Shown one piece after another: positions 30,466 through 38,623 of a DNA stretch of 40,506 bases; positions within the stretch are counted from its first letter, which is position 1, and each line of letters opens with the position of its first letter. Origin of the DNA: CAZGTQ01 sp964528575 (GTDB taxonomy: Bacteria > Planctomycetota > UBA1135 > GCA-002686595). The translations under genes were made by a program, and so were the position numbers. Where the stretch lies: contig CAZGTQ010000238.1 in NCBI GenBank assembly GCA_964528575.1, positions 1 through 40,506 on the forward strand. The letters are read 5' to 3'. The notes under the pieces were generated by a model. That model saw nothing but the letters and a program-made list of their open reading frames with translations, did no database searches and was not told where the DNA came from.

Positions 30466-30860
30466 CGCTCGTCCTTCTCGAGCGCGTCGCGCACGAGCGC
30501 CGCGAGCCGCGCGACCTCGGCGTCGTCCGGCCGGTGCCGCGGGTCGCTGAGGTGCGCGGCGAGCGCGTCGCCGAGCGAGCCGTCGTAGAAGACGTCGATC
30601 ACGCGCCGCAGCGCGCTGCGGCCGGCGCGCTCGCGCGAGAGGGCCGCACGGAACAGGTTGCGGCGGCCGTCGCGCCGGCGCACCGCGTGGCCGCGCTCGA
30701 CGAGCAGGCCGAGCAGCGTGCGGACCGCGGTCTCGGACGGCGGATCGGGCAGCCGCTCGCGCACGTCGCTCACCGACGCCTCGCCGAGCGCGAAGAGCGC
30801 GTCCATGATCTGGGCTTCGCGGCGGCTGAAACCGCGCGGCGACCGCGGGTCGGGCGACAT
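30462..30860 (-). CDS. blaI: BlaI/MecI/CopY-family transcriptional repressor
   Basis: A 132-aa winged-helix repressor. The N-terminal DNA-binding part is FSRREAQIMDALFALGEAS, SVSDVRERLPDPPSETAVRT and LLGLLVERGHAVRRRDGRRN, the typical BlaI arrangement with a winged beta-hairpin. The C-terminal dimerisation part is helical (RRVIDVFYDGSLGDALAAHL). The length matches the family (about 125). The ATG at 30860 follows the -10 box by only about 8 nt, so the transcript is leaderless or nearly so. It heads an operon with the M56 protease and the esterase. Two operator palindromes and a promoter are visible directly upstream, giving a readable autoregulatory circuit. The symbol denotes the family; the inducer is unknown. 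Confidence 0.92.
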   Translation of the reverse strand: MSPDPRSPRGFSRREAQIMDALFALGEASVSDVRERLPDPPSETAVRTLLGLLVERGHAVRRRDGRRNLFRAALSRERAGRSALRRVIDVFYDGSLGDALAAHLSDPRHRPDDAEVARLAALVRDALEKDER

Positions 30861-30862
30861 GA

Positions 30863-30882
30863 AGCGCCAAGATATTGGCGCT
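30863..30882 (-). promoter_or_regulatory. BlaI operator 1, overlapping the -10 box
   Basis: A perfect inverted repeat with 8-bp arms (AGCGCCAA / TTGGCGCT) around a 4-bp centre, 2 bp before the blaI ATG. It covers the -10 box, so binding would block RNA polymerase. Confidence 0.78.
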
Positions 30883-30897
30883 CGCGGCGGCCGTCAA
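30869..30897 (-). promoter_or_regulatory. sigma-70-type promoter of the blaI operon
   Basis: On the minus strand the -35 box is TTGACG (30897-30892) and the -10 box is TATCTT (30874-30869), separated by exactly 17 bp. Transcription would start about 6-8 nt further, at or just before the ATG at 30860. This supports a leaderless mRNA. Confidence 0.7.
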
Positions 30898-30905
30898 CGG
30901 TCGGT

Positions 30906-30921
30906 CGCCAGAATTTTGGCG
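30906..30921 (-). promoter_or_regulatory. BlaI operator 2, upstream of the -35 box
   Basis: CGCCAGAATTTTGGCG is a palindrome with one mismatch that shares the CGCCA/TGGCG arms with operator 1. The two centres are 41 bp apart, about four helical turns, consistent with cooperative binding on one DNA face. Confidence 0.7.
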
Positions 30922-30942
30922 GTTCCGAGCACCCGCTCGCGC

Positions 30943-31716
30943 TCACGGATCGGGGACGAGCGCGACGAACACGACGCCGAGCAGGACGCCGAACGCCGGC
31001 CAGCGCCGGTGCTCCGTGTCGTGGAAGACCTCGGGTAGGAGATTGCAAACAGCGACGTACAGGAAGGTCCCGACCGCGAGGCCGCGCGCCGCGGCCCGCA
31101 GCGCCTCGGAGTCCGCGAGCAGACGGCCGCCGAACCACAGGCACGCGGGCGTGATCGCGCAGAAGAGCACGAGCAGGAGCACGGTGCGGCCGACGCTGCG
31201 CTCCGCCAGGCGCAGGACCGCGACCAGGGAGAAGCTCTCCGTCGCCTTGTGCACGACGAGCGCGATGACGATCGGCGACTCGAGCACCTGCGAGCGGCCG
31301 TCGCCGGTCGCCGCGAGGCCCAGACCGGTCACGGCGGCGTGGAGCGCGAGGCCGAGGTACGCGGCGTAGCCGACGACCCGGTGGCCGCTCTCGTGGTCCG
31401 GGTGGTCCGCGCGGTCCGCGAGCGCCCCGTGGCCCGACGCGTGCCAGCGCTCGAGCACCACCCGTTCGACGAAGAACAGCGCGAGGAAGCCGGCGAGCGC
31501 GACCATCCACGGAACGAGCGGGCTGACCGCCCCGCCGTCCGAGTCGGCGATCTCGGGCAACAGGTGCAAGAACACCGTCCCGAGGAAGACGCCGGCGGCG
31601 AAGGCGACGAGCGCGTGCAGGGCGCCGCTCGACCACGCGCGCACGAGCGGGAGAGCCCCCCCGACCAGGGCCGCCACGAAGACCGCCAGGGCGGCAAGGG
31701 GGATCTCGATCTGCAT
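30943..31716 (-). CDS. ZIP-family metal transporter
   Basis: A 257-aa membrane protein with about eight helices, probably importing Zn2+ or another divalent metal. ZIP features are ALVAFAAGVFLGTVFLHLLPE (helix 2), the histidine-rich loop DHPDHESGH between helices 3 and 4, LALHAAVTGLGLAA for helix 4, and IVIALVVHKATESFSLVAVL for helix 5. The metal site in helix 5 is usually HExPE; here it is HKATE, and in helix 4 the usual Asp/Asn is replaced (HAAVTG), a divergent but plausible site. I chose the ATG at 31716 (MQIEIPLAAL) with GGAG about 11 nt upstream; a 33-residue Arg/Thr-rich extension to 31815 is unlikely. Its stop is 22 bp from BlaI operator 2, which belongs to the next gene. It is divergent from the ABC operon. 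Confidence 0.85.
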   Translation of the reverse strand: MQIEIPLAALAVFVAALVGGALPLVRAWSSGALHALVAFAAGVFLGTVFLHLLPEIADSDGGAVSPLVPWMVALAGFLALFFVERVVLERWHASGHGALADRADHPDHESGHRVVGYAAYLGLALHAAVTGLGLAATGDGRSQVLESPIVIALVVHKATESFSLVAVLRLAERSVGRTVLLLVLFCAITPACLWFGGRLLADSEALRAAARGLAVGTFLYVAVCNLLPEVFHDTEHRRWPAFGVLLGVVFVALVPDP

Positions 31717-31967
31717 CGTCGCTGTGCGCTCCAACACCTGCCGCGGCGCGGTCGTAGTGCGTTGTCGTCGTGCGTCGGCGTACGTCGTCGTCGCGCGCGT
31801 CGCGCGCCGTCGCACCGCCGCAAGTCGGTGTCGCGCAAAAGCTTGCGTGATGCGGCCCGAAGCGCTAGAACCTCCGCCCCGTTTTTCGCGCGCCGCTCGC
31901 GGGAGGAGGCAACCGGCGCGGCCGGGACTCGCTCCCCGATACGAACGCTCTTCGGAGCCTTCGGAGG

Positions 31968-33056
31968 ATGACCCCGAACATGGACGCTCTCCTCGAGATA
32001 CGTGACCTCAGCAAGCACTTCGGGCCGCTCAAGGCCGTCGACGGCGTGTCCTTCGACGTGCGGCGCGGCGAGGTGCTCGGCTTCCTCGGCCCCAACGGCG
32101 CGGGCAAGTCGACCACGATGAAGATGGCGACCGGCTTCCTCAGGCCGACGGGCGGCACGACCCGCATCGCCGGCCACGACGTCGCCGCCGATCCGATCGC
32201 CGCCAAGCGCGCCGTCGGCTACTTGCCCGAGGGCGCGCCGGCGTACCCCGACATGACGCCGCAGAGCTTCCTCGAGTTCGTCGGGGAGGTGCGCGGGATG
32301 TCGAAGGGCGAGCGGGCGGAGCGGATCCGCGAGGTCGTGCGCCAAGTGCACCTCGAGGGCGTCATGCGCCAGCAGATCGAGACGCTCTCGAAGGGCTACA
32401 AGCGCCGCGTCGGGCTCGCGCAGGCGATCCTGCACGATCCGCCCGTGCTGATCATGGACGAGCCGACCGACGGCCTCGACCCCAACCAGAAGCACGAGGT
32501 GCGCGCGCTCATCCAGAGCATGGCCGCGACGAAGGCGATCGTGATCTCGACGCACATCCTCGAGGAGGTCGAGGCGGTGTGCACGCGCGCGATCATCATC
32601 ACGCGCGGCAAGATCGTGTTCGACGGGACGCCCGCGGACCTCGTCGGGCGCTCGCGCACGCACGGCGCGGTCGCGATGACGCTCGAGCCGGCGGCGGCGA
32701 CCGCGGCGCGCGCGGAGCTCGCGAAGCTCGGCGGCGTCGAGCACGTCGAGGAGGCGCGCGGGACCGGCGGGCTCGTCGAGCTGCTCGTGCTGCCGCGCGC
32801 GGGCGCGGACGGGACGCTCGCCGATGCGGTGATCGGCCGCGCGCGCGAGCGCGGCTGGGCGTTCCACGAGCTGCGCGTCGAGCGCGGGCGGCTGGACGAA
32901 GTGTTCCGCTCGCTGACGACGGGCACGAGCGAGCTGCGGCCCGCGCGCGCGGCGAGCGCGGCGGCGGCGCCTGCGAGCGCGCCGGCGGCGGGCGAAGGAG
33001 AGAGCGACGACGACGCGGTCGCTGCGGGCGAGCGCGACCGAGGAGGTGTGGCGTGA
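31968..33056 (+). CDS. ABC transporter ATPase, GldA-like
   Basis: The ATP-hydrolysing subunit of an exporter-type ABC system, 362 aa. Walker A GPNGAGKST, signature LSKGYKRRVGLAQ, Walker B LIMDEPTDGLDP and the switch His in STHILEEVE are all intact. After residue 230 the C-terminal domain (VAMTLEPAAATA and ELRVERGRLDEVFRSLTTG) resembles that of GldA and other ABC-2 ATPases; the extreme C-terminus is a Ala/Glu/Asp-rich tail. The ATG at 31968 has GGAG 10 nt upstream; a second ATG at 31980 is possible. It is followed by the permease with a GTGA overlap. In Bacteroidetes GldA works in gliding motility; in planctomycetes the same gene set is common without that role being known. Confidence 0.92.
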   Translation: MTPNMDALLEIRDLSKHFGPLKAVDGVSFDVRRGEVLGFLGPNGAGKSTTMKMATGFLRPTGGTTRIAGHDVAADPIAAKRAVGYLPEGAPAYPDMTPQSFLEFVGEVRGMSKGERAERIREVVRQVHLEGVMRQQIETLSKGYKRRVGLAQAILHDPPVLIMDEPTDGLDPNQKHEVRALIQSMAATKAIVISTHILEEVEAVCTRAIIITRGKIVFDGTPADLVGRSRTHGAVAMTLEPAAATAARAELAKLGGVEHVEEARGTGGLVELLVLPRAGADGTLADAVIGRARERGWAFHELRVERGRLDEVFRSLTTGTSELRPARAASAAAAPASAPAAGEGESDDDAVAAGERDRGGVA

Positions 33057-33784
33057 AGGTCACGTTGGCGATCTTCAAGCGCGAGCTGGCGGGCTACTTC
33101 CTGACGCCGGTCGCGTACGTGTTCATCTTCTTCTTCCTGTTCCTGACGGGCATCTTCACGTTCCAGCTCGGCGGCCTGTTCGAGCGCGGCCAGGCGGATC
33201 TGCGCCCGTTCTTCGGCTTCCATCCCTGGCTCTACCTGTTCCTGATCCCGGCGATCGCGATGCGGCTGTGGTCGGAGGAGCGCAAGCAGGGGACGATCGA
33301 GCTCTTGATGACGCTGCCCGTCTCGATGACCCAGGCGGTGCTCGGCAAGTACTTCGCCGCCTGGACGTTCGCCGGGATCGCGCTCGCGCTGACGTTCCCG
33401 GTGTGGATCTCCGTCGCCTACCTCGGAGACCCCGACAACGGCGTGATCTTCGCGAGCTACGTCGGCAGCCTGCTCATGGCAGGCGGCTTCCTCGCGATCG
33501 GCGCGTGCGTCTCGGCGTTGACGAAGAACCAGGTGATCGCGTTCGTCGTCACGATCGTGATCTGCTTCCTGTTCCTCGTGCCGGGCATCGCGACCGAGCT
33601 CGACTTCCTCGGCGAATGGCTGCGCGGCCTGCTCGAGACCCTGAGCGGGCTGAGCTTCCTCGCGCACTTCGACGCGATCCAAAAGGGCGTGATCGACGTG
33701 CGCGACGTCGTGTTCTTCTCGACGCTGATCGCCCTGTGGCTGTTCGGCAACGTGCTGGCCCTCGACGCCAAGAAGGCGGACTGA
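33053..33784 (+). CDS. ABC transporter permease, GldF-like
   Basis: A 243-aa integral membrane permease of the ABC-2 family with about six helices (VAYVFIFFFLFLTGIFTF, WLYLFLIPAIAMRLW, AAWTFAGIALALTFPVWIS, GGFLAIGACVSAL, IAFVVTIVICFLFLVPGIA, VFFSTLIALWLFGNVLAL). The segment RLWSEERKQGTIELLMTLPVS is the coupling region typical of GldF-like permeases. A strong AGGAGG 6 nt before the GTG, and the GTGA overlap with the ATPase stop, fix the start at 33053. The next gene follows after 3 bp. The permease and ATPase are expected to form one complex with the following periplasmic-domain protein. Confidence 0.92.
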   Translation: MKVTLAIFKRELAGYFLTPVAYVFIFFFLFLTGIFTFQLGGLFERGQADLRPFFGFHPWLYLFLIPAIAMRLWSEERKQGTIELLMTLPVSMTQAVLGKYFAAWTFAGIALALTFPVWISVAYLGDPDNGVIFASYVGSLLMAGGFLAIGACVSALTKNQVIAFVVTIVICFLFLVPGIATELDFLGEWLRGLLETLSGLSFLAHFDAIQKGVIDVRDVVFFSTLIALWLFGNVLALDAKKAD

Positions 33785-33787
33785 GCG

Positions 33788-35707
33788 ATGGACCGCTACA
33801 TGCTCCCCCTCGCCACGTTCCTCGTCGGCGCCGTCCTGTTCGTCACGATCAACGTGATCAGCGGCGCGGCCCTGCGCTCGATGCGCCTCGACCTGACCGA
33901 GGACGAGCTGTACACGCTGTCCGACGGCGCGAAGAGCATCGCGACGAGCATCGACGAGCCGGTGCGCCTGTACCTCTACTATTCGGAGGAGCAGGCCTCC
34001 AAGATCCCGCAGATCAAGACGTACGGCACGCGCGTCAAAGAGCTGCTCGAGGAGTTCGTCATCGCCTCCGACGGCCAGCTCGAGCTCGAGCTGATCGATC
34101 CCGAGCCCTTCTCCGAGGCCGAGGACGCCGCGCAGCAGGCGGGACTCCAGCCGCTGCGCGGGCAGGGCGACCCGTTCTACTTCGGCCTGGTCGGCAGCGG
34201 CTCGACCGACGAGCAGGAGATCATCCCGTTCTTCAACCCCGAGCGGGAGCGCTTCCTCGAGTACGAGGTCGCCCAGCTCATCTACACGCTGGGTCACCCC
34301 GACAAGCCGGTCATCGGTCTCGTCTCGAGCCTGCCGCTGCGCGGTTCCGCGCGGCCGCAGTTCCCCGGCGCGCCGCCAGCGAGCGAGCCCTGGCTCGTCA
34401 TGACGCAGCTCACGCAGTTCGAGGTGCGCGACCTCGGCACCGACTTCGAGCGCGTGCCCGCGGACGTCGACCTGCTGTGGATCGTGCACCCGAAGAACCT
34501 CGGGGCGCAGACGCGCTTCGCGATCGACCAGCATGTGCTCGGCGGCGGCAACGCGCTCGTGATGCTCGACCCGATGTGCGAGCAGGACCAGCCGCCGCCG
34601 GACCCGCAGAACCCCGCCGCGCGCTTCGGCGCGGAGGTCAGCTCCGACCTGCCCGAGCTGCTCGGCGCGTGGGGCCTCGAGCTCGTCGCGGACAAGGTCG
34701 TCGGCGATCGCGAGGGCGCGGCGCAGGTGAACTGGGGCGGCCAGATCGTCCGCCACGTGCTGTGGCCGCAGCTCGGCGAGGAGTCGCTCGACGACGACGA
34801 CCCGACGGTGAGCGAGCTGAGCGCGCTGATCCTCGCCTCCGCGGGCGCGCTGAAGGTGAAGCCGGGCTCGACGACGGAGGTGACGACGCTCGTTCGCTCG
34901 TCGAGCGACAGCATGCTGATCGACCAGTTCAAGGTGCAGCTCGGCGTCGAGCCGCCGGACCTGATCAGGGACTTCGTGCCGTCGGGCGAGGAGCAGATCT
35001 TCGCCGCGCGCGTCAGCGGCAAGGCGTCGACGGCGTTCCCCGACGGCGCGCCGGCGCCGGCGCCCGACCCCGCCGCGCCCGAGGGTACGGCGCCGCAGGC
35101 GCCCGAGCCGCCGCCGGGCGGCTGGCTCACCGAGTCGCAGGGCCCGATCAACGTGATCGTCATCGCGGACTGCGACTTCCTCGCGGACTCGTTCTGGATC
35201 CGCGCGCAGCGGCTCGGGAACATCGTGCTCGGCTACCAGAAGACCGCCGACAACGGCGACTTCGTGGTGAACGCGCTCGACAACCTGAGCGGCAGCTCGG
35301 ACCTGATCAGCATCCGTGGCCGCGGCCGGTTCACGCGTCCGTTCGACCGGGTCGACGCGATCCGCGCCGAGGCGGAGGAGCGCTTCCTGCGCGAGCAGGA
35401 GAAGCTCGAGCAGAAGCTCGTCGGGCTCGACGAGAAGATCGCGCAGCTCCAGAGCGAGAAGGCCGAGGGCGAGGGCGCGTTCATCCTCTCGCCCGCGCAG
35501 ATCGAGGCGCTCGACGAGGCGCGCGCGGAGAAGGTGGAGACCCGCAAGGATCTGCGCGAGGTCCAGCACCAGCTCCAGAAGGACATCGAGGGGCTCGGCA
35601 CCTCGGTCAAGGTGATCAACATCGCGCTGATCCCGCTGCTCGTGATCGGCGCCGGCATGGCTCTGTGGCTCTTGAGGCTGCTCGGGCGCAGGCAGCAGGT
35701 CGCGTAG
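33788..35707 (+). CDS. GldG-like ABC-associated protein (DUF4350/GldG-type, large periplasmic part, C-terminal helix)
   Basis: A 639-aa protein. An N-terminal membrane helix (PLATFLVGAVLFVTINVIS) is followed by a periplasmic part: LDLTEDELYTLSDGAKSIATS, then RLYLYYSEEQ, LLEEFVIASDGQLELELIDPEPFSEAE and FEVRDLGTDFERVPADVDLLW, as in the GldG/ABC-type uncharacterised family. A long coiled coil (residues about 535-605) then leads to a C-terminal membrane helix (NIALIPLLVIGAGMALWLL). A Pro/Ala linker lies around residues 415-445. It follows the permease gene by 3 bp and precedes a DUF4340 gene by 16 bp. The four genes form one operon; the substrate is unknown. Confidence 0.88.
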   Translation: MDRYMLPLATFLVGAVLFVTINVISGAALRSMRLDLTEDELYTLSDGAKSIATSIDEPVRLYLYYSEEQASKIPQIKTYGTRVKELLEEFVIASDGQLELELIDPEPFSEAEDAAQQAGLQPLRGQGDPFYFGLVGSGSTDEQEIIPFFNPERERFLEYEVAQLIYTLGHPDKPVIGLVSSLPLRGSARPQFPGAPPASEPWLVMTQLTQFEVRDLGTDFERVPADVDLLWIVHPKNLGAQTRFAIDQHVLGGGNALVMLDPMCEQDQPPPDPQNPAARFGAEVSSDLPELLGAWGLELVADKVVGDREGAAQVNWGGQIVRHVLWPQLGEESLDDDDPTVSELSALILASAGALKVKPGSTTEVTTLVRSSSDSMLIDQFKVQLGVEPPDLIRDFVPSGEEQIFAARVSGKASTAFPDGAPAPAPDPAAPEGTAPQAPEPPPGGWLTESQGPINVIVIADCDFLADSFWIRAQRLGNIVLGYQKTADNGDFVVNALDNLSGSSDLISIRGRGRFTRPFDRVDAIRAEAEERFLREQEKLEQKLVGLDEKIAQLQSEKAEGEGAFILSPAQIEALDEARAEKVETRKDLREVQHQLQKDIEGLGTSVKVINIALIPLLVIGAGMALWLLRLLGRRQQVA

Positions 35708-35723
35708 CAGAGGTCCGCGAACG

Positions 35724-37001
35724 ATGAAACCCAAGACGTTGCTCGTCCTCCTCCTCGCCACGGCCGTCCTGATCGGAGTCGCGATCTGGGCGGTGGGCTC
35801 GAGCCCGACCGCGACCGCGCGCGTGACGACGGACGGCCCGCTCTACCCCGGCCTCCTGCAGAAGCTCGATTCGATCGCGACGCTCGAGGTCGAGAGCGCC
35901 GACGAGACGCTGCGCATGCGGCGTGTCGACGGCGGCTGGGTGCTCGCCGACCGCTCCGACTTCCCCGTGCACTTCGAGCGCGTCAAGCAGGCGCTCGTCG
36001 GGCTCGCCGAGCTCGAGATCCTCGAGGCGAAGACGAAGAACCCGGAGCGCTACGACGAGATCGGCGTGCGCGAGCCGTCGGCCGAGGGCGCGACGAGCAC
36101 GCGCCTGCGCGCGACGGGCGCGTCGGGCGACGTGCTCGCGAGCCTGATCGTCGGCGACGCGCGCCCGGGCCAGCGCCCGACGCTCTTCGTGCGCAGGGAC
36201 GGCGAGGAGCAGTCGTATCTCGTCCAGGGCGAGCTCCAGCTCACCGGCGGCGAGAAGGCGTGGATCGACACGACGATCCTCGCGCTCGACCGCGCCCGCA
36301 CCGAGAGCGTGACGGTGACGCACTCCGACGGCGAGAAGGTGCACGTGTCGCGGCCGACGGCCGAGGACACGACGTTCCAGGTCGCCGACGTGCCGCCGGG
36401 CCGCGAGCTGCAGTACGCCAGCGTCGGGAACGCGCTCGGCAACCTGCTCGCGTCGCTGCGCCTCGAGGACTTCGCCACGCGCGAGGAGGTCGACTTCGAG
36501 GGCGCGGACGTGACGACGGCCGAGTTCCACACGTTCGACGGCCTGGTCGTGCGGCTCGAGACGCTGATGCGCGGCGAGGACGAGCACTGGCTGCGCGTGT
36601 CGGCCTCCGCCGAGCCGGATGCGGAGCTCGAGGTCGCCGCCGAGGTCCAGGAGCTGAGCGAGCGCCTCGCGCCGTGGGCGTACCGGATCGCGGCGTACCA
36701 GGCGAACACGCTCACGAAGCGTCTCGAGGGCTACCTGAAGGAGAAGGTCGAGACGACGGGGCCGCCGCTCCCGAGCGACGGCGCGCTGACCGAGCAGCCG
36801 CCCGCTGCCCCGCCGATCGAGGAGCCGTTCGGCGGGATCGAGCCGCTCGACGCGCCGCCCGACGCGCCGCCCGAGGAGGAGCCGATCGGCGAGGAGCCGG
36901 TGGACGACGGCGGCGACGACGAGGGCGACCCGGCCGGCGACGAGGAGTCGGGCGAGGAGCCGATCGACGATCCGGCGGACGACGGCGCGCGCGGCCGATA
37001 G
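35724..37001 (+). CDS. DUF4340 protein, last gene of the Gld-type operon
   Basis: A 425-aa protein with an N-terminal membrane helix (TLLVLLLATAVLIGVAIWAVG), placing the rest in the periplasm. DUF4340 signs include YPGLLQKLDSIATLEVESAD, GGWVLADRSDFPVHFERVKQ, ALVGLAELEILEAKTKNPERY and LASLIVGDARPGQRPTLFVRR, consistent with strand-helix repeats. Residues about 345-425 are a Pro/Glu/Asp-rich acidic tail with small internal repeats (DAPPDAPP). DUF4340 proteins are commonly encoded after GldG-like genes; they probably assist the complex. The ATG at 35724 has a weak GAACG/AGAGG upstream. A roughly 440-bp gap follows, with no strong terminator seen. Confidence 0.88.
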   Translation: MKPKTLLVLLLATAVLIGVAIWAVGSSPTATARVTTDGPLYPGLLQKLDSIATLEVESADETLRMRRVDGGWVLADRSDFPVHFERVKQALVGLAELEILEAKTKNPERYDEIGVREPSAEGATSTRLRATGASGDVLASLIVGDARPGQRPTLFVRRDGEEQSYLVQGELQLTGGEKAWIDTTILALDRARTESVTVTHSDGEKVHVSRPTAEDTTFQVADVPPGRELQYASVGNALGNLLASLRLEDFATREEVDFEGADVTTAEFHTFDGLVVRLETLMRGEDEHWLRVSASAEPDAELEVAAEVQELSERLAPWAYRIAAYQANTLTKRLEGYLKEKVETTGPPLPSDGALTEQPPAAPPIEEPFGGIEPLDAPPDAPPEEEPIGEEPVDDGGDDEGDPAGDEESGEEPIDDPADDGARGR

Positions 37002-37444
37002 GGCGTGACAGCGAGGCGCGTGGGCGCCCGCACTTCCGTGCGCACGACGCGGCGGCGGCCCGGACAGGGCTCGCCGCGCCGCTCGCGTGAGGGAGGGGGT
37101 GCAGGCCGCGCTCCGAGCCTCTCCCCGTCGGTCCACCGCCACCCCCACCCTCCGCGGGCAGGACCGAGGCGCGGCGCGCAGAGTTGCGTCTTGCGTGCGA
37201 CGAAATCCGCGCGATCGCGACGCTTCAGCTCGAGCGGACGCGGAGTGCGAGCGGACGCGCGTGCAGCGACGCTCGGAAATCGGTTCGCGGTCGGCCGAGG
37301 GCCGCGTGTCGCGTGCGAGCGCCGACGAAAAAAAACGGGGGCGATTTCGCCGCACGTGAGCTCCGGGCGGGGTTGTCTTGCAGTGACCCCATTCCTGGTC
37401 TTCCGTGCAGAGTCCTAGACGCTCGGCACTGTCCCCCTCGTTTC
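37002..37444. other. 443-bp gap between DUF4340 gene and secreted protein gene
   Basis: No coding sequence is evident. There is a small hairpin CGCAC-TTCC-GTGCG at 37029-37042 that could weakly end the ABC operon. A 12-bp direct repeat CGAGCGGACGCG lies at 37231-37242 and 37248-37259 (period 17). An A-run sits at 37328-37335. The promoter of the secreted protein is presumably near 37370-37420, but I cannot assign its boxes. Confidence 0.5.
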
Positions 37445-38563
37445 ATGTCTGTCCCCTCGAACTGGTCCAAGAAGACGCTCAGCGTGCTCGCTCTCCTGAC
37501 GATGGTCGGGATCGCGAGCGCCCAGTCTCCGCCCGTCGCGCCTGTCTCGGGCGAGGTCCAGCACTACACGCTGGACCTCGAGTCGGGTGCGATCTTCGAG
37601 GGCGCCCCGGCGACGCCGGACGCGTCCGTCGTGAGCTTCTCGAACACCACGATGAGCAGCCTCACGTACCCCCAGTTCCCGTTCCAAGAGGACGTCGACT
37701 GGGGCGTGAAGGCGTCGGGCCTCAGCGGGCTCGTCGACTCGATCCGGATCGGATACGCGACCAGCGCGCTCGATCCCAGCGTCGGCGGCCCCGGAGCCGC
37801 GCTCATCGTCCGGCTGTACTCGGGAACCACGGGCAACTGCGCGACGAATCCCGGCGAGCCCGGGACGCTCGCGCGCGCGCTGCATCTGAGCGGCATGCCC
37901 TCCTCGAAGACCGGCGCGATCGTCCCGATCGTGTTGACGATCGACCTGGGCGACGACGCCGCTTTCGTACCCGACGGGCCGATCGGCTGGAGCTACGAGA
38001 CGCTCGACAGCAAGACCGGCCCGCTGCTCATCGTCGTCGGCATCGACAACACGAGCACGGTCGACAAGCTCGACTCGTACGCGATCCTCCCGACGCTGCC
38101 CGCCATCTGCACCGGCTCGTTCAACGTGCAGTTCGCCGGCGTCTCGTCGTTCTACCTCGCCCTGAGCGAGATCGACAACTCGACGCCTGCGAGCGCGACG
38201 GTGCGCAACGGCAACGACGTCAACCCGCTCGACTACGTCGTGACGCACCTGCCGGTGGTCGGCCAGTCGTTCCAGGCGACGATCGGCGTCGACCCGTCGG
38301 TGCCGATCTCGATCCTGGCGCTGAGCGAGTTCTCGAGCGCCGGCGTGCCCAACCCGTTCGGCCCCGGCGAGCTCCTCCTCGCGCTCGATCCGTACGTGCC
38401 GATCATCGACATCTCGAACGGCGCGCACTCGCTGCTGGTGCCGGTCGACGTCTCGATGCTCGGCAAGCCGGTCTACACGCAGGGCTTCCGCGTCGAGATC
38501 GACACGAACGGCGACGTCGTGTTCTCGGCCCGCAACGGCGTCGACCTCGTCGTCGGCACCTGA
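37445..38563 (+). CDS. secreted hypothetical protein, planctomycete-type
   Basis: A 372-aa exported protein. The signal peptide is KKTLSVLALLTMVGIASAQS, cut after ASA. The mature part is beta-rich and acidic with few basic residues: VEDVDWGVKASGLSG-like, VDSIRIGYATSALDPS, PLLIVVGIDNTS and AGVSSFYLALSEIDNS. The C-terminal 110 residues, from TATIGVDPS-like to GFRVEIDTNGDVVFSARNGV, match the terminal module of the 13713-15881 FG-GAP protein in layout (positions of GFRVEI and NGVDL against GFAL and NGLEL). This suggests a shared exported C-terminal domain. No function is known. It is a stand-alone gene convergent with the TIM-barrel gene, with a small hairpin between. Confidence 0.78.
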   Translation: MSVPSNWSKKTLSVLALLTMVGIASAQSPPVAPVSGEVQHYTLDLESGAIFEGAPATPDASVVSFSNTTMSSLTYPQFPFQEDVDWGVKASGLSGLVDSIRIGYATSALDPSVGGPGAALIVRLYSGTTGNCATNPGEPGTLARALHLSGMPSSKTGAIVPIVLTIDLGDDAAFVPDGPIGWSYETLDSKTGPLLIVVGIDNTSTVDKLDSYAILPTLPAICTGSFNVQFAGVSSFYLALSEIDNSTPASATVRNGNDVNPLDYVVTHLPVVGQSFQATIGVDPSVPISILALSEFSSAGVPNPFGPGELLLALDPYVPIIDISNGAHSLLVPVDVSMLGKPVYTQGFRVEIDTNGDVVFSARNGVDLVVGT

Positions 38564-38589
38564 TCGGGCCCGGCTCGGCGGCTCTGCCC

Positions 38590-38607
38590 CGACGAGCGGC
38601 TTCGTCG
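38590..38607. terminator. small hairpin between convergent genes
   Basis: A 6-bp stem (CGACGA / TCGTCG) with a 6-nt loop, between the stops at 38563 and 38624. Could serve either gene; weak and without a U-run. Confidence 0.4.
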
Positions 38608-38623
38608 AGCGGCTCCGACGGGC

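Noticed and set aside
31832..31869. Possible promoter of the ABC operon (TTGCGT, 17 bp, TAGAAC) after two small hairpins
   Set aside because: Only three of six -35 bases and four of six -10 bases match; too weak to list as a feature.
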